This document shows positions 54,551 to 63,216 of a DNA stretch of 64,000 nucleotides, in pieces. The stretch spans positions 1,464,001 through 1,528,000 of the forward strand of contig NZ_CP117416.1 in assembly GCF_028606985.1 (NCBI RefSeq). Reading direction: 5' to 3'. Below the pieces are notes generated by a model. It worked only from the letters and a program-made list of their open reading frames with translations. It was not told the DNA's origin and made no database searches. Position 1 is the stretch's first letter. Each line of letters begins with the position of its first letter. This DNA comes from Paenibacillus kyungheensis (GTDB lineage Bacteria; Bacillota; Bacilli; Paenibacillales; Paenibacillaceae). Position numbers and translations under genes: made by a program.

Positions 54551-55522
54551 ATGAAACTTAATCCAAGCAAAATTGTAGACTGTACGATTCGTGATGGAGG
54601 TCTGGTGAATAACTGGGATTTCAGCGTAGAATTTGTACAAGATTTGTATAAAAGTTTGAACGAAGCAGGTATAGAATACATGGAGATCGGTTACAAAAAC
54701 TCTCCCAAATTACTTAAAGGTGCAGAAGCAGCAGGTCCTTGGCGCTTTCTAGATGACGATTTCTTGCGTACAGTTATTCCTCAAAAAGGAACAACTAAGT
54801 TGTCTGCGCTTGTAGATATCGGTCGTGTTGCGGAAGAAGATATTTTGCCACGTGAAGAAAGTATGTTAGACCTGATTCGTGTAGCTTGTTATATCAAAGA
54901 TGTAGACAAAGCGCTTCAATTGGTACAAACGTTCCATGATCGTGGATATGAGACAACGATCAATATTATGGCATTGTCTAACGTAATGGAAAATGAACTA
55001 TTAGAAGCTTTTGAATTGATCAACGATAGTGTTGTTGATGTTGTCTATATCGTAGATAGCTATGGTAGTCTAGATTATAAAGACATGATTTACTTGGTTG
55101 ATAAATTCAAAACTAACTTGCCTAACAAACGTCTGGGTGTACATACCCATAACAATATGCAAATGGCATTCTCGAATACGCTTGTAGCAGCAGAGCATGG
55201 TGTCGAATTATTAGATGCTTCTGTATACGGTATGGGTCGCGCGGCAGGTAACTGTCCGACTGAATTGCTAGTGACTCATTTAAAAAATACCAAGTATACA
55301 TTGCGTCCAGTCTTAGAAATGATCGACAAGCATATGATTGCTTTGCGTGAAAAAGAAGAGTGGGGTTATATCATTCCTTATATGATCACAGGATCATTGG
55401 ATGAGCATCCACGTTCTGCGATGGCACTTCGTGCTTCAGACGACAAAGATAATTCAGTTGAGTTCTACGATAAGTTGACGACTCCAGAAGTGAGCTTCGA
55501 TTCTTCTAAAGGAAATAAGTAG
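54551..55522 (+). CDS. Aldolase-fold protein of the DRE-TIM (pyruvate carboxyltransferase) family
   Basis: A 323-residue TIM-barrel protein related to HMG-CoA lyase, 4-hydroxy-2-oxovalerate aldolase and isopropylmalate synthase. DCTIRDGGLVNNWDF (about 9-23) carries the metal-binding Asp and Arg, and GVHTHNNMQMAF (about 196) the His ligands. It keeps the barrel but has no LeuA regulatory domain. Substrate unknown. GAAAGGAG lies six bases before the ATG. Single gene with terminator at 55545. Confidence 0.85.
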   Translation: MKLNPSKIVDCTIRDGGLVNNWDFSVEFVQDLYKSLNEAGIEYMEIGYKNSPKLLKGAEAAGPWRFLDDDFLRTVIPQKGTTKLSALVDIGRVAEEDILPREESMLDLIRVACYIKDVDKALQLVQTFHDRGYETTINIMALSNVMENELLEAFELINDSVVDVVYIVDSYGSLDYKDMIYLVDKFKTNLPNKRLGVHTHNNMQMAFSNTLVAAEHGVELLDASVYGMGRAAGNCPTELLVTHLKNTKYTLRPVLEMIDKHMIALREKEEWGYIIPYMITGSLDEHPRSAMALRASDDKDNSVEFYDKLTTPEVSFDSSKGNK

Positions 55523-55544
55523 AATTAGCTAAAAAAGTATACTA

Positions 55545-55600
55545 AATAAACCAAAAGAGCAACTTCCAGTCATTAAGGAAGGTTGCTCTTTTAGTTTATC
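55545..55600. terminator. Bidirectional terminator
   Basis: AAAAGAGCAACTTCC pairs with GGAAGGTTGCTCTTTT, extended by AAAC/GTTT further out. It lies between convergent genes. Confidence 0.88.
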
Positions 55601-55621
55601 GTGTTCTAAGTAAAGATCATT

Positions 55622-55882
55622 TTAAGATTGAGAATACTCTTCCACATACGAACGTGTACCTGTCTGTTCATGATAGTAGACTCGATATGTTTTGCCATCC
55701 GCAGGATCGACAAAGACCTCAGGGGTAGGATAGGAATGCTTGAGAATATCATTTTGTTGTTGAGAAGATCGTTGTTTTCCTTTGTATCGCTTATCAAAAA
55801 AGTACCAGCTTATTAAAAGTAAAGCTAGAAAACCAGCGATTTGTAATGCGAAATAGATAGCACCCATATTAAAAAAACTCAT
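55622..55882 (-). CDS. Small membrane-anchored protein
   Basis: An 86-residue protein with one N-terminal membrane helix (IYFALQIAGFLALLLISWYFF) and a short polar domain (VFVDPADGKTYRVYY). Start at 55882 overlaps the YbjQ-like stop in ATGA, so the pair is translationally coupled. No family recognised. Confidence 0.7.
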   Translation of the reverse strand: MSFFNMGAIYFALQIAGFLALLLISWYFFDKRYKGKQRSSQQQNDILKHSYPTPEVFVDPADGKTYRVYYHEQTGTRSYVEEYSQS

Positions 55883-56202
55883 GCGATCGGTTCAATGGTA
55901 ACGACTGTACCATAAGCAACAATTTCGCTCATGCTATTACCGATATCTCCGCTATCAAATCGCATCATTACTACTGCATTACCACCCATTGTATGTGCAC
56001 TTTCAACCATTCGATCTAAAGCCTGACGGCGACCATCTTCGATCATTTGAGTATACTGCTTAACTTCACCACCGACTAATCCTTTAAAAGAAGCCATAAT
56101 ATCGCCACCTATTCCGCGTGCACGTACAACGACACCAAAAGTTGAGCCTAGCACATTAGTTACTCGATAACCTGGAATATGTTCAGTCGTTACGATAATC
56201 AT
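55879..56202 (-). CDS. YbjQ/UPF0145-type heavy-metal-binding domain protein
   Basis: A 107-residue soluble protein that forms pentamers in the family. Features are TTEHIPGYRV, GVVVRARGIGGDI near 28, REAL-like GRRQALDRMVESAHTMGGNAVVMMRFD, and a final YGTVVTIE. Function unknown; a metal-binding role is only suggested by family name. The ATG at 56202 has AGGAG eight bases upstream; an in-frame GTG at 56211 does not. Confidence 0.85.
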   Translation of the reverse strand: MIIVTTEHIPGYRVTNVLGSTFGVVVRARGIGGDIMASFKGLVGGEVKQYTQMIEDGRRQALDRMVESAHTMGGNAVVMMRFDSGDIGNSMSEIVAYGTVVTIEPIA

Positions 56203-56289
56203 TTGTATCACTCCTGTCTGATTGATAAAGCGTATACTATACTTTTTATATACGTAACGCTATTCAAAATGATACATAAATAAAAGAAG

Positions 56290-56318
56290 TTGCAAGATAA
56301 AAATGAATATGATATATT
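56290..56318 (+). promoter_or_regulatory. Promoter of the tRNA-Pro/tRNA-Gly unit
   Basis: TTGCAA, 17 bases, TATATT, about 46 bases before tRNA-Pro. Confidence 0.7.
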
Positions 56319-56363
56319 ATATCTTGTCGTTAAGAAAGCCTAATGACTTTCCAAACGTGACCT

Positions 56364-56440
56364 CGGGATGTAGCTCAGCTTGGTAGAGCACCTGGTTTGG
56401 GACCAGGGGGTCGCATGTTCAAATCGTGTCATCCCGACCA
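56364..56440 (+). tRNA. tRNA-Pro (anticodon TGG)
   Basis: A 77-base cloverleaf. Acceptor arms CGGGATG and CATCCCG, D-arm GCTC...GAGC, anticodon stem CCTGG/CCAGG with loop TTTGGGA, T-loop TTCAAAT, discriminator A and encoded CCA. Confidence 0.95.
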
Positions 56441-56449
56441 TCCATTTAT

Positions 56450-56520
56450 GCGGGTGTAGTTCAATGGTAGAACTTCAGCCTTCCAAGCTGATAGCGTGGG
56501 TTCGATTCCCATCACCCGCT
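56450..56520 (+). tRNA. tRNA-Gly (anticodon TCC)
   Basis: A 71-base cloverleaf. Acceptor arms GCGGGTG and CACCCGC, anticodon stem TCAGC/GCTGA with loop CTTCCAA, T-loop TTCGATT and discriminator T. CCA is not encoded. It lies nine bases after tRNA-Pro in one transcript. Confidence 0.95.
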
Positions 56521-56537
56521 TACTGAAATACCAAGAG

Positions 56538-56568
56538 AAAGTCTTTGCGAAAGCAAAGGCTTTTTTTG
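56538..56568 (+). terminator. Terminator of the tRNA unit
   Basis: AAAGTCTTTGC pairs with GCAAAGGCTTT around GAAA, then a T-run. Confidence 0.88.
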
Positions 56569-56632
56569 TTATATTTATCTTTTTGTAATGCCTGTATACA
56601 AATATAAATGAGTATGAGTAGCACAATAAGAT

Positions 56633-56661
56633 TTGGTTTTTTGTGAAAGCTCTGTTATACT
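56633..56661 (+). promoter_or_regulatory. Promoter before the frameshifted small gene and ABC-F leader
   Basis: TTGGTT, 17 bases, TATACT with an extended -10 (TGT). Predicted start near 56668 gives a leader of about 400 bases to the ABC-F gene. Confidence 0.6.
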
Positions 56662-56732
56662 GTCGTTGTCAGCGGTAATTATATACTTTATGCTTTTCAA
56701 GCTGACCATTCTGAAGAAATGAGAGGGTCCTA

Positions 56733-56922
56733 TTGTCCAATGAAGTAAACATACGAATTTCCCTACGAACTGCACATGATGAAGCAGGCAGACAGCTCAA
56801 GCGGCTGATGCAAACGGGAGACGTATGTCCATGGATAGCAATAGGAAACTGTGATCATAACAGTTCAGGATGAAGAAAATGGTTTTACTTTTGTGATTAA
56901 TGATGTCTTAGGCGACAAATAG
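56733..56922 (+). pseudogene. Frameshifted small gene in the ABC-F leader
   Basis: A TTG start at 56733 follows GAGAGGG. The first frame encodes 46 residues ending DHNSSG before TGA at 56871. A second frame, open from GTG 56851, reads VIITVQDEENGFTFVIN and stops at 56920-56922. Removing one base near 56849 joins them into a protein-like product of about 62 residues with a smooth junction (WIAIGN to VIITVQ). It is either a disrupted gene, a sequencing error, or a 46-residue leader peptide. No family was recognised. Confidence 0.5.
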
Positions 56923-57015
56923 ACACGACTAATCGTAAAGTAGAAGCACTCTATACTTATATCCTTTTGCTTATTTTACATATGGATAATGAACGATCTG
57001 ACGTTAGCATTAATC

Positions 57016-57047
57016 ACCGCGAGAGCATCTGCTCTGGCGGTTTTTTT
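57016..57047 (+). terminator. Terminator immediately before the ABC-F gene
   Basis: ACCGC with GAGC pairs with GCTC and GCGGT, followed by seven T. The ABC-F ATG is only 25 bases later, leaving no space for a promoter, so it acts as an attenuator or partial terminator. Confidence 0.8.
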
Positions 57048-57072
57048 ATGATTTCAGAGAGGATGATGTTCA

Positions 57073-59079
57073 ATGACAACCATCGTAAAAGTAAGCAATC
57101 TGGCAAAAGATTGGAACGGTCAACGAATTTTCGAACAAGTGAATCTACAAATAGAAGCAGGAGAACGTCTCGCCTTGATCGGTGAGAATGGAAGTGGCAA
57201 AAGCACATTGATTCAACTGCTAATGAATGATACTGAATCTACAGAAGGCAAAATCGAACGCTTCTTACCATTGGCACAATGGGATTGGATGAGACAGCAA
57301 GATGATATGGAGCATATTCATCAAGGCTGGACAACGTTAGAAATAGCGAGACAAGGTAAGCCAGAATTGTGGAACTTACGCCAACAATTAGATGAATTAG
57401 AGCAACAACTCCAGAATATTTCAGTGGAACAACAAAGCGATCATTACAACGAGGTTTTGGAACAGTATGGCAGTACGTTAGAACAATATGAGAAGCATGA
57501 TGGATTCCTATGGGAAATTGAAGTGGAAAAGCAATTGACTACGATAGGGATTACATCTGAGTTATGGAATGTACCCTATACACAGTTAAGCGGAGGTCAG
57601 AAAACAAGAGTCCGTCTGGCATCTGTTTTAACGCGTGAGACGCAGCTATTAATCTTAGATGAACCTACCAATCATCTCGATACAGAGACCATGGAATGGT
57701 TAGAAAAGCGATTGCAACAATACACAGGTACTTTGTTATTTGTCTCACATGATCGTGAATTTGTAGATCGGATGGCGACGTCTGTATGTGAATTGACACA
57801 GACAGGAATGACCAAGTATAAAGGTGGATACCGCGATTATCGAGAACACAAAGAGCGTGAATTACGAGCGCAAGAATCGCTTTACAAAAAGCAAGAACAA
57901 CAGCGCAAAGCGTTAGAAGAATCGATTCGCAATTATCAGCAATGGTTCGAACAAGCGCATCGGGCAGCCGGTAAGCAAAATGAAGTGAAAATTACTAAAA
58001 GCTTTTATAGAGATAAAGCGAACAAAAATATTTCACGCTATCATGCCAAAGAAAAAGCGCTGGAACGTTTAGATTCAGAAAGCGTTCAAAAACCACGTGA
58101 TGCTGATAAAATGAACTTTGAACTAGAAGCGAGTGAGTTTAAAGGGCATACCTTAATTCGGTTAGATGATGTAAGTTTTGCGTATGATGCTGATCTAGAA
58201 CAAATAGAACAACATCAGAATACAGAGCATGAAGATAAAGCTTTGATTCAACATCTTGATATGAATGTACAACGTGGCGATCGTATTGCGATTACAGGGC
58301 CAAATGGGTCAGGTAAAACCACACTGATCAAGTTATTACTCGGACAGCTCCAACCATCCAGTGGTGAATTATGGCATCATCCAGCACTGAATATAGGTTA
58401 CTTTTCACAGGAACTCGAAGGATTGCCGTTAGAAATGACCTTACTGGATAGTCTGCTTGTGTTGCCTTCTATGACACGCACCGAAGCGCAAACGATCTTA
58501 GGTTGTTTTTTGTTCCGTGGCGAAGAAGTGTATAAGCAGATTGGACATCTAAGTATGGGAGAGCAGTGTAGGGTCGCATTAATACGATTATATTTTGGCG
58601 GTGCAAATGTGTTGATTCTCGATGAACCGACCAACTATCTAGATATCGCTGCACAAGAAGTGATCGAGTCAGCGTTACAACAATACTCAGGAACGATTAT
58701 TTTGGTCTCTCATGATCGGATGTTAGTTCGGCGATTAGCGACTCGATTGTTACAGTTAGAACGTAGCCATCATTATCAACGGTTTGAAGGAACTGTAGAA
58801 GAATATGAAGCAGCCAAAGCACATCAGCAACAAGAAGCTATGGCAGGTGGAGTAGAAGGTTATCAACAACGTATGATGCTAGAATTGCGTCTATCTCAAT
58901 TGTTAGCCGGGCTTGCAGATCAGAAGCAATCTCATTCGTCTTCTCGATCCCATGAACATCTTTCCAAATCGACACAATCTATTGAAGATTTAAATCTAGA
59001 GCAGCCAGCTAATGATCCTGTCTGGCAAGAAATTCAATCGTTACGCAAAGAGTTAGCATCATACTCGTCTCATTCGTAA
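57073..59079 (+). CDS. ABC-F ATPase, possible ribosome-protection protein
   Basis: A 668-residue soluble twin-ATPase with no membrane segment. Domain 1: Walker A GENGSGKST (about 36-44), signature LSGGQKTRV, Walker B LLILDEPTNHLD. A charged linker of about 80 residues follows (YREHKERELRAQESLYKK). Domain 2: Walker A GPNGSGKTT, unusual signature LSMGEQ, Walker B VLILDEPTNYLD. A Ser/His-rich C-terminal extension follows. The long linker and the attenuator suit antibiotic-resistance ABC-F factors that eject drugs from the ribosome, but a housekeeping role is equally possible. Confidence 0.85.
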   Translation: MTTIVKVSNLAKDWNGQRIFEQVNLQIEAGERLALIGENGSGKSTLIQLLMNDTESTEGKIERFLPLAQWDWMRQQDDMEHIHQGWTTLEIARQGKPELWNLRQQLDELEQQLQNISVEQQSDHYNEVLEQYGSTLEQYEKHDGFLWEIEVEKQLTTIGITSELWNVPYTQLSGGQKTRVRLASVLTRETQLLILDEPTNHLDTETMEWLEKRLQQYTGTLLFVSHDREFVDRMATSVCELTQTGMTKYKGGYRDYREHKERELRAQESLYKKQEQQRKALEESIRNYQQWFEQAHRAAGKQNEVKITKSFYRDKANKNISRYHAKEKALERLDSESVQKPRDADKMNFELEASEFKGHTLIRLDDVSFAYDADLEQIEQHQNTEHEDKALIQHLDMNVQRGDRIAITGPNGSGKTTLIKLLLGQLQPSSGELWHHPALNIGYFSQELEGLPLEMTLLDSLLVLPSMTRTEAQTILGCFLFRGEEVYKQIGHLSMGEQCRVALIRLYFGGANVLILDEPTNYLDIAAQEVIESALQQYSGTIILVSHDRMLVRRLATRLLQLERSHHYQRFEGTVEEYEAAKAHQQQEAMAGGVEGYQQRMMLELRLSQLLAGLADQKQSHSSSRSHEHLSKSTQSIEDLNLEQPANDPVWQEIQSLRKELASYSSHS

Positions 59080-59113
59080 ATCAAATAGAATATTCTTTTT
59101 TGCATAACAATCG

Positions 59114-59142
59114 TTGACGGGAAGGCTGGTTGTTTGTAAAAT
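59114..59142 (+). promoter_or_regulatory. Promoter of the pheST operon
   Basis: TTGACG, 17 bases, TAAAAT; predicted start near 59149. Confidence 0.75.
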
Positions 59143-59148
59143 AGTGAG

Positions 59149-59489
59149 TATCTATTTTCACTATGACATCTGCAACGAAAGAGAAGAGTAAACAGTACTG
59201 TCGTACAGGGAGAAAATGCCATTAGATTGAGAGCATTTTTACAGAAGCAGACTGTTGAAGTTCACTCTGGAGCAGCGTTCTGAAATATAAGTTAGCGGCG
59301 TAAGCAAGCTGATTTGTAGATTAGGAATAGCCGGTGTAACGATCCGTTATCGTCGTTTCGAGCGAGAAGCTTATAATCTACATGTGATTGATATAGAGGA
59401 GACTCTATGTTGAGATACAGATTATAAATTTCTAACAAGGGTGGTACCACGGTCTTTTCGTCCCTTAAGGGGAGAGAAGGCCTTTTTTT
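59149..59489 (+). ncRNA. T-box leader, phenylalanine-specific
   Basis: Stem I contains AGAAGAGTA at the 5' side, AACAGT pairing with ACTGTT, a distal hairpin AAAATGC/GCATTTT, and the specifier TTC at 59261-59263 followed by A-CTCTGGAGC. The T-box sequence AAGGGTGGTACCACGG is at 59437-59452 and a terminator (59451-59489) with T-run follows. UGGU fits tRNA-Phe, discriminator A. Uncharged tRNA-Phe should favour read-through into pheST. Confidence 0.92.
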
Positions 59490-59544
59490 GTTGTTTTGAT
59501 AAAGTTCACACACTGCGGGATAGGAAGAAAGGGGCTTAACAACG

Positions 59545-60576
59545 ATGAGCGAAATCGTCCAAATGCAAGAACATTTGCTTGCTTTGAAATCAGAAGCACT
59601 GGAAGTATTAGAAAAAGTAGCCACACCGAAAGAGCTAGCTGATCTACGTGTTAAATACTCTGGTAAAAAAGGAGCTTTAACTGAAGTATTGCGTGGTATG
59701 GGTAAGCTTAGCGCTGAAGAACGTCCAGTTGTTGGTCAAGTTGCCAATGAAGTGCGTGAAGCGATTGAAGAAGTTATTAATCGCAAGCAAGAAGAATTTG
59801 TACGTGCTGAAACGAATGAACGTCTAGCAGCTGAAAAAATCGATGTAACCTTGCCAGGTCGTGGATTGCCACAAGGTGGTATTCATCCGATCAACAAAGT
59901 AATCGAACAAATGGAAGATATTTTCTTAGGTATGGGATACAGCGTAGCAGAAGGCCCTCAAGCTGAAAGTGATCATTATAACTTTGAAGCATTGAATTTG
60001 CCTAAAAATCATCCTGCTCGTGATATGCAAGATTCGTTCTATTTAACAGAAGATTTGTTGATGCGTACGCATACTTCTCCTGTACAGATTCGTGCGATGG
60101 AAGCAGCAAAAGGAAAAGCTCCTTTGAAAGTTATTTGTCCGGGTGCTGTATACCGTCGTGATGATGACGATGCGACTCACTCTTTCCAATTTTTCCAAAT
60201 CGAAGGTTTGGTGATCGATAAAGGAATTCGCATGAGTGATTTGAAAGGAACATTGCTTCAATTTGCGCGTGAAATGTTCGGTGAATCGACAGAGATTCGT
60301 TTGCGTCCAAGCTTTTTCCCTTTCACAGAGCCTAGCGTAGAAGTAGACGTTACGTTTGTGAAAAAGAACGGTGAGCGTATCTGGATCGAAGTATTAGGTT
60401 GCGGTATGGTTCATCCTAAAGTGTTAGAAATGGGCGGTTTTGACCCTGAAGTATATAGTGGATTTGCATTCGGTATCGGCGTAGAACGGATAGCGATTTT
60501 GAAATACGGTATTGATGATATTCGTCATTTCTACAGCAATGATATGCGTTTCCTCAAACAATTCTCACGTATCTAA
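59545..60576 (+). CDS. pheS: Phenylalanyl-tRNA synthetase alpha subunit
   Basis: A 343-residue class II catalytic subunit. An N-terminal coiled coil binds tRNA (to about 85). Motif 2 lies in [20 protein letters not shown], and motif 3 in [18 protein letters not shown] near the end. [12 protein letters not shown] forms the amino acid pocket; the position-294 Ala-type residue in AFGIG is wild-type-like. AAAGGGG precedes the ATG. Controlled by the Phe T-box. Confidence 0.97.
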   Translation: MSEIVQMQEHLLALKSEALEVLEKVATPKELADLRVKYSGKKGALTEVLRGMGKLSAEERPVVGQVANEVREAIEEVINRKQEEFVRAETNERLAAEKIDVTLPGRGLPQGGIHPINKVIEQMEDIFLGMGYSVAEGPQAESDHYNFEALNLPKNHPARDMQDSFYLTEDLLMRTHTSPVQIRAMEAAKGKAPLKVICPGAVYRRDDDDATHSFQFFQIEGLVIDKGIRMSDLKGTLLQFAREMFGESTEIRLRPSFFPFTEPSVEVDVTFVKKNGERIWIEVLGCGMVHPKVLEMGGFDPEVYSGFAFGIGVERIAILKYGIDDIRHFYSNDMRFLKQFSRI

Positions 60577-60595
60577 TATAAAGGAGTGAATAGCA

Positions 60596-63037
60596 GTGAA
60601 AGTATCTACACAATGGCTGTCTCAATATGTTTCTTTGGATCAAGTCACTCCAGAAGAACTAGCTGAGCGCATTACACGTTCAGGAATCGAAATCGACAGC
60701 GTCGAATATCGTAATCAAGGGATTACCAATGTTGTTGTTGGTTATGTGAAAAGCAAAGAAAAGCATCCTGATGCAGACAAGTTAAATGTATGTGTGATTG
60801 ATGCCGGACAAGGTGAAGATTTACAGATCGTATGTGGCGCTAAAAATATCGATGCCGGGCAAAAAGTTCCTGTAGCACTTGTTGGTGCCAAATTACCAGG
60901 CGGTATGGATATTAAAAAAGCCAAATTACGTGGCGTATTATCTCAAGGAATGATCTGTTCTGCGAAAGAACTAGGCATTAACGATAAATTGTTACCTAAA
61001 GATCAACAAGAAGGTATTTTGGTGTTACCTGAGAACACAGAAATCGGTACACCGATTGTACAATTGCTTGGCTTAGATGATGCAATTTTAGATTTCGATC
61101 TGACTCCGAACCGTTCAGATTGCTTGAGTATGTTAGGAGCGGCTTATGAAGTTGGTGCTATTTTAGGTCGTGATGTGACATTGCCTGAACTGAATTTTGT
61201 TGAAGCTGGAGATGCAGCAGCAGATCATATTTCAGTGAATATTGAAGCAACCGAACAATGTAGTCACTTTTCTGCTCGTTATATTAGCGGGATTACAGTA
61301 GGTACTTCTCCATTGTGGTTGCAAAATCGTCTGATTGCAGCAGGTATTCGCCCGATTAGTAATATTGTAGATATTACCAACTTTGTAATGTTGGAATACG
61401 GACAACCACTTCATGCTTATGATGCTGACAAATTAAATCAAGGTGCTATCGAAGTGCGTATGGCACGTGAAGGTGAAGTACTTACTACACTAGACGATCA
61501 AGAACGTAAGTTAGACGATCGTATGTTGCTGATTACAAGCGGTGGACAACCTGTAGGGCTTGCTGGCGTTATGGGTGGTGCTGACACTGAAGTCACTGCA
61601 TCTACGGTTAACATTTTATTAGAATCTGCCAAGTTCGATGGTGGAACGATTCGCAAAACATCACGTCGCTTAGGGCTTCGTTCAGAAGCAAGTCAACGTT
61701 TTGAAAAAGAAGTTGATCCTTCTGCTGTGGTGCCTGCACTAAATCGTGCGGCTGAATTGATCGTTCGTTATGCTCATGGATTAATTCATGAAGGTATCGT
61801 AGAAGAAGTGGTACAAGTTGCAGAAGAGAAAACATTGCAATTGTCTTTAAGTAAATTAAATCGTTATTTAGGTACAGAGTTATCTTTACTTGAAATCAAA
61901 ACGATTTTTGCTCGTTTGCAATTTCCTTGCGGTGATGTAGCACAAGATTTATTAGAAGTTCGTGTTCCTACTCGTCGTGGTGATATCGTACGCGATGTTG
62001 ATTTGATTGAAGAAGTGGCTCGTCTATATGGATATGATAATATCCCTACGACTTCTATTGAAGGTACAACAACACCAGGAGCATTAACCAAATCTCAACG
62101 CTTGCGTCGTACGATTCGTCATTTGTTAACGCATGGTGGATATCAAGAAGCAATTACGTATTCATTTACCCATCCAGCGAAAAATGATCTGTTCCCGCAA
62201 TTGCGTGGAGAACAGCAACAAGTCGCACTAGCGATGCCAATGAGTGAAGATCGTAGTGTGTTACGTAGCACATTGATTCCGCAATTGTTAGAGACAGCTT
62301 CATTTAACCGTAATCGTAAACAAGAAAATCTAGCTTTATTCGAAATCGGTAGTGCATTCTTCAGCTCTGAGCAAGAATTGACTCGTCAACCGACAGAGGT
62401 TCCTTTACTTGGACTATTGCTTACAGGCAGACGTCAACAAGCGCAATGGAATACAGGCAATGAACGTGTCGATTTCTTCGATCTCAAAGGTGCTTTAGAA
62501 AGCTTGCTACAATATCTAGGATTGCAATCGTTGATCACATACAAAGCAGATCAACCACAAGGATTCCATCCAGGACGTTCTGCATCTGTATACTTGCAAG
62601 TAGGCAGTCAGCAAAAATGGATCGGTGTAATCGGACAGATTCATCCTGATATTCAACGTGAGTCTGATCTTGAAGATACGTATGTAGCAGAGATTCAATT
62701 GGCTCCATTATATGAAGAAGCTGATGAGAAAATCGTATACAGCGAATTGCCACGTTACCCTTCTGTACAACGCGATATCGCTGTTGTGATCAACGAAGAC
62801 GTAGCGGCAGGAGAATTATTAGCTTCTATTCGCCTGACAGCGAAAGAATTGTTAGAAACCGTACAAGTATTTGACGTATACACAGGTGATCGTGTAGGCG
62901 AAGGTAAGAAGAGTGTAGCGATAGCTATCGTATATCGTCATGCAGAGCATACGTTAACAGACGAAGAAGTAACCACTGTGCATGATCAAGTCTTAACGGT
63001 ATTGTCTGAACAATTTGGTGCAGAACTGCGTAAGTAA
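60596..63037 (+). CDS. pheT: Phenylalanyl-tRNA synthetase beta subunit
   Basis: An 813-residue subunit. A tRNA-binding EMAP-like domain covers about 40-150 (HPDADKLNVCVIDAG), followed by B1, the B3/B4 editing domain, B5 (RRGDIVRDVDLIEEVARLYGYDNI) and the C-terminal anticodon-binding FDX-ACB domain (YPSVQRDIAVVI to the end). The start is GTG at 60596 with AAAGGAGTG upstream. It is 19 bases after pheS. It forms the alpha2-beta2 synthetase with PheS and clears mis-charged tyrosine. Confidence 0.97.
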   Translation: MKVSTQWLSQYVSLDQVTPEELAERITRSGIEIDSVEYRNQGITNVVVGYVKSKEKHPDADKLNVCVIDAGQGEDLQIVCGAKNIDAGQKVPVALVGAKLPGGMDIKKAKLRGVLSQGMICSAKELGINDKLLPKDQQEGILVLPENTEIGTPIVQLLGLDDAILDFDLTPNRSDCLSMLGAAYEVGAILGRDVTLPELNFVEAGDAAADHISVNIEATEQCSHFSARYISGITVGTSPLWLQNRLIAAGIRPISNIVDITNFVMLEYGQPLHAYDADKLNQGAIEVRMAREGEVLTTLDDQERKLDDRMLLITSGGQPVGLAGVMGGADTEVTASTVNILLESAKFDGGTIRKTSRRLGLRSEASQRFEKEVDPSAVVPALNRAAELIVRYAHGLIHEGIVEEVVQVAEEKTLQLSLSKLNRYLGTELSLLEIKTIFARLQFPCGDVAQDLLEVRVPTRRGDIVRDVDLIEEVARLYGYDNIPTTSIEGTTTPGALTKSQRLRRTIRHLLTHGGYQEAITYSFTHPAKNDLFPQLRGEQQQVALAMPMSEDRSVLRSTLIPQLLETASFNRNRKQENLALFEIGSAFFSSEQELTRQPTEVPLLGLLLTGRRQQAQWNTGNERVDFFDLKGALESLLQYLGLQSLITYKADQPQGFHPGRSASVYLQVGSQQKWIGVIGQIHPDIQRESDLEDTYVAEIQLAPLYEEADEKIVYSELPRYPSVQRDIAVVINEDVAAGELLASIRLTAKELLETVQVFDVYTGDRVGEGKKSVAIAIVYRHAEHTLTDEEVTTVHDQVLTVLSEQFGAELRK

Positions 63038-63132
63038 TCATTTTGTCCAATCTTTATACTGCGTAGATTCCCTATCCAAATGACTCGGAAATAAAGAATC
63101 ATGTTTGTTAGGGATGATAGCAGGAATTGACA

Positions 63133-63168
63133 AGAGTCGCATCGAATAACAATCGATGTGGCTTTTTT
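63133..63168 (+). terminator. Terminator after pheT
   Basis: AGTCGCATCGA pairs with TCGATGTGGCT, followed by a T-run. Confidence 0.85.
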
Positions 63169-63216
63169 GTCTACATCCAACTAGAATAAACAGAAGAAGT
63201 AAAGGAGGGCACGATT

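Noticed and set aside
56429-56626. Reverse-strand frame reading MGIEPTLSAWKAEVLPLNY
   Set aside because: It is the antisense of tRNA-Gly and flanks; this is a well-known artefact peptide, not a gene.
56967-57185. Forward open stretch crossing the terminator into the ABC-F gene
   Set aside because: It runs through the terminator hairpin and the ABC-F coding region in another frame with no ribosome binding site.
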